Source: Candidatus Dormiibacterota bacterium (GTDB lineage: Bacteria > Chloroflexota > Dormibacteria > Dormibacterales > Dormibacteraceae). Taken from it: a stretch of DNA of 64,000 nt. The notes under the pieces are model-generated. The model made no database searches. It worked only from the letters and a program-made list of their open reading frames with translations, and was not told where the DNA came from. Shown in pieces: positions 61,572 through 64,000 of this stretch. The stretch lies in NCBI GenBank assembly GCA_003139695.1, contig PLJM01000025.1, positions 62,001 to 126,000 of the forward strand, written 5' to 3'. Within the stretch, counting starts at the first letter, position 1. Each line of letters opens with the position of its first letter. The position numbers and the translations under genes were made by a program.

Positions 61572-63920
61572 ATGGAAACCCCAAAGTCCGAGCTACTACC
61601 AGTCCTTCCCATGGACGATATGGTCGTCCTCCCCCACATGTCGGTCACACTCGCTGTCGACGGCGACAGCCAGAAGGCCGCGATCGAGGCTGCCCGCCAG
61701 GGCAACCGCCTCATCCTGCTGGTGCCCCGCATCGATGGGCAATTTGGCAAGATCGGCACCGTCGCCCGCCTGGGTGAGTCCGCAGAGCTTCCCACCGGCG
61801 CCGAGGCCTTCATCATCCGGGGCGAGTACCGCGCCCACCTGGGCAGCGGCCAGGCCGACATCGGCGGGGCCCTTTGGGTCAAGGCCGACCCCGCTCCCGA
61901 CGGCGAGCCCTCTGAGAAGGCGATTGAGCTCGGCCGGGAATACCGCGCCATGCTCGAAAACCTCGTCGAGTCGAGGGGCGTCCCGCAGGTCATCCAGTTC
62001 CTTCGCGCAGCCAAGACTCCGAGCCACCTCTCCGACCTGGCCGGGTACTCGCCCGATCTGACGATGGAGCAGAAGCTCGAGGTCCTCGAAACCCTCGACC
62101 TCGAGGAGCGCTTGACCAAGCTCATCGGCTGGACCAAGCAGATCCTCGCGGATGCTTCGCTCAAGGAGAAGATCCGCAACGACGTCAGCGAAGGCATGGA
62201 GAAGACCCAGCGCGAGTTCCTGCTCCGGCAGCAGCTCGAGGCAATCAAGAAGCAGCTCAACGAGGGCACCACGGATGTCGTGTCGACCTACCGCGAGCGC
62301 GTCGCCAAGGCCGGCATGCCCGAGAACGTGCTGACCGAGGTCAACCGAGAGCTCGACCGCCTGGAGCGGACGAGCGAGCAGAACCCCGAGTACGGCTGGA
62401 TCCGCACCTACCTCGACTGGATGCTCGACCTCCCGTGGAACGTGCGGTCGGACGACAACTACGACCTGGAAGAGGCGCGGCGAATCCTGGACGAGGACCA
62501 CACCGGCCTGGGCGACGTCAAGGAGCGAATCATCGAGTTCCTTGCAGTTCGCAAGCTGCGCAAGGAGCGCGGCATGGAAGTTCTGGGTGGCCGTGGATCG
62601 GGTGCGATCATCACGCTGGTCGGACCTCCTGGTGTCGGCAAGACCTCGCTCGGCGAGTCGGTCGCACGCGCGCTCGGCAGGAAGTTCACGCGTGTCTCTC
62701 TTGGCGGCATCCGCGACGAGGCCGACATCCGCGGCCACCGCCGCACGTACGTCGGCGCCCTGCCGGGCCGCATCGTTCGCGCCCTGAAGGAAGCCGGGAC
62801 CAAGAACCCGGTCATCATGCTCGACGAGATCGACAAGGTCGGCAACGACTGGAGGGGCGACCCTTCGTCCGCGCTGCTCGAGGTCCTCGACCCGGCGCAG
62901 AACAACACATTCCGCGACCACTACCTCGAGGTCGACCTCGACCTGTCCGAGGTTCTGTTCATCCCGACCGCCAACGTGTCCGAGACGATTCCGGCGCCGC
63001 TGTTGGACCGGATGGAGCTCATCCGCCTCGACGGTTATACCGAGGAAGAAAAGGTGGCGATCGCTCGCGACCACCTCCTGAAGCGGCAGATCACGCAGGC
63101 GGGATTGAACCCCGACGAGGTCACCGTCACGGACGAGGCCTTGATGAAGGTCATCACCGACCACACCCGCGAGGCGGGCGTGCGGAACCTCGAGCGCGAG
63201 ATCGGCAAGATGACGCGCAAGGTGGCGACGAAGGTCGCGACCAAGGCGCTGACGCCGCCGGTGGCGATCACGCCAGAGCGCGTGCGCGAGTTCCTGGGCA
63301 AGCCGAAGTTCGACAACGAGGTCGCCGCTCGAACCGCGGTGCCAGGCGTGGCCACGGGCCTCGCAGTCACCGGGACGGGTGGAGATGTCCTCTTCGTCGA
63401 AGCGACGTCAACGAGCAACAACGGACAGGGTGGAGGTGGCAACCTGACGCTCACCGGCCAGCTCGGAGACGTGATGAAGGAGTCGGCGATGATCGCGCTG
63501 TCATTCGTCCGGTCGCACACCGTCGAGCTGAAGATCGCTCTCGACGCTGCTGACAGGGCGTTCCACATCCACGTACCAGAAGGCGCAGTGCCCAAGGACG
63601 GACCCTCGGCGGGCGTGACGATGACGACAGCCATCGTGAGCCTGCTCACCGGACGGCCGGTGCGCAGCACGGTCGGCATGACCGGCGAGGTCACGCTGCA
63701 GGGTTTGGTGCTGCCGATCGGCGGCGTCAAGCAGAAGGTGCTCGCGGCCCACCGCATGGGCCTCACCGAGGTCATCCTGCCGAAGCGAAACGAGAAAGAC
63801 CTGGACGACGTGCCTGAGAGTGTACGCAAGGTGATGACGTTCCACCTGGCGAGCCGAGTGGAAGAGGTGCTCGAGTTCGCGCTCGAGCAACCGGCCGTCA
63901 GCAAGACCCAAGCGGCTTAA
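61572..63920 (+). CDS. lon: ATP-dependent Lon protease
   Basis: A 782-residue LonA that unfolds and degrades damaged or regulatory proteins in the cytoplasm. The N-terminal substrate domain begins LPVLPMDDMVVLPHM, a coiled coil lies around 190-240, and the AAA+ domain has Walker A VGPPGVGKTSLGESVA (near 350) and Walker B PVIMLDEIDKVG. The protease domain has catalytic Ser679 in PKDGPSAGVTMTTA and Lys720 in PIGGVKQKVLAAHR. A short Gly/Asn-rich insert (SNNGQGGGGNLT) precedes the protease domain. Length and motifs are normal. Confidence 0.97.
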   Translation: METPKSELLPVLPMDDMVVLPHMSVTLAVDGDSQKAAIEAARQGNRLILLVPRIDGQFGKIGTVARLGESAELPTGAEAFIIRGEYRAHLGSGQADIGGALWVKADPAPDGEPSEKAIELGREYRAMLENLVESRGVPQVIQFLRAAKTPSHLSDLAGYSPDLTMEQKLEVLETLDLEERLTKLIGWTKQILADASLKEKIRNDVSEGMEKTQREFLLRQQLEAIKKQLNEGTTDVVSTYRERVAKAGMPENVLTEVNRELDRLERTSEQNPEYGWIRTYLDWMLDLPWNVRSDDNYDLEEARRILDEDHTGLGDVKERIIEFLAVRKLRKERGMEVLGGRGSGAIITLVGPPGVGKTSLGESVARALGRKFTRVSLGGIRDEADIRGHRRTYVGALPGRIVRALKEAGTKNPVIMLDEIDKVGNDWRGDPSSALLEVLDPAQNNTFRDHYLEVDLDLSEVLFIPTANVSETIPAPLLDRMELIRLDGYTEEEKVAIARDHLLKRQITQAGLNPDEVTVTDEALMKVITDHTREAGVRNLEREIGKMTRKVATKVATKALTPPVAITPERVREFLGKPKFDNEVAARTAVPGVATGLAVTGTGGDVLFVEATSTSNNGQGGGGNLTLTGQLGDVMKESAMIALSFVRSHTVELKIALDAADRAFHIHVPEGAVPKDGPSAGVTMTTAIVSLLTGRPVRSTVGMTGEVTLQGLVLPIGGVKQKVLAAHRMGLTEVILPKRNEKDLDDVPESVRKVMTFHLASRVEEVLEFALEQPAVSKTQAA

Positions 63921-63925
63921 CCCGA

Positions 63926-64000
63926 GTGCCAATACAGCCGACCCCTAATGGAACGCGCGGCACCGAGATGCCGGGCGGCAAGCTTCTACAGAAGGTGTTC
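63926..64000 (+). CDS. possible start of an unidentified gene (cut by window end)
   Basis: From GTG 63926 the frame is open to the window edge and reads PIQPTPNGTRGTEMPGGKLL. An in-frame ATG follows at 63968. No ribosome-binding site is clear, and 25 codons are too few to name a family. It follows the lon stop by five bases. Confidence 0.25.
   Translation, partial: MPIQPTPNGTRGTEMPGGKLLQKVF

Noticed and set aside
1..64000. CRISPR arrays, tRNA or rRNA genes, insertion sequences, prophage
   Set aside because: I read both strands for direct-repeat arrays, cloverleaf-like segments, transposase motifs and integrase sites and found none that I could support.

Overview
The window is about 64 kb of GC-rich bacterial chromosome. 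Genes are dense, many start with GTG or TTG, and neighbours often overlap by 1 to 4 bases (ATGA, GTGA, TGATG). Several transcripts look almost leaderless: a -10-like TACTAT or TGCTAT lies only about 10 bases before the start codon. Four features point to a monoderm-like soil bacterium of the Actinomycetota or Chloroflexota/Dormibacterota kind: substrate-binding proteins with lipoboxes, a Caa3_CtaG protein, ROK and XRE-TPR regulators, and secreted cell-wall hydrolases. I cannot fix the phylum from sequence alone. I see no rRNA, tRNA, CRISPR array, phage or transposase.

Region 1 (1-13.3 kb) is branched-chain 2-oxoacid and amino-acid metabolism. On the minus strand, a 34-codon secreted-peptide gene missed by ordinary ORF calling precedes an XRE-TPR regulator, a fused branched-chain 2-oxoacid dehydrogenase E1 that probably starts at CTG, and a methyltransferase. 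Next comes ilvB-ilvN-leuA on the minus strand, headed by a leader peptide (core VLVLLGILGLIGL) with a terminator and a matching antiterminator, which together form a complete attenuator. leuC-leuD run divergently, and ilvD with a DUF1801 gene follows. LeuA lacks its allosteric domain and a normally invariant active-site Gln. ilvC and leuB are not in the window.

Region 2 (13.3-47.4 kb) is a surface-polysaccharide locus. It encodes eight glycosyltransferases, three O-antigen-ligase/Wzy-like proteins, two paralogous flippases, two large GT-C-like membrane proteins, a FlaA1/CapD-type dehydratase, GDP-mannose 4,6-dehydratase, two nucleotide-sugar dehydrogenases, and an aminotransferase, oxidoreductase and acetyltransferase. 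The last three plus a dehydrogenase resemble the WbpA-B-E-D route to a diacetamido-uronic acid. Two secreted hydrolases, an amidase and a GH18 protein, each end in three copies of the same 122-residue Ig-like repeat.

Region 3 (47.4-52.7 kb) holds a CtaG-like protein, a tandem DinB protein, a cupredoxin-like protein with two membrane proteins, and a methyltransferase flanked by two diverged copies of one promoter/ribosome-binding segment.

Region 4 (52.7-61.4 kb) has a polar-amino-acid ABC transporter, then a ROK regulator divergent from a xylose/ribose-type ABC operon with two substrate-binding lipoproteins. A 12-bp inverted repeat lies between regulator and operon, and a strong terminator hairpin follows the first binding protein. 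Region 5 is lon plus the start of an unknown gene. Three copies of a REP-like double-hairpin element lie at about 5.3, 51.0 and 61.5 kb.
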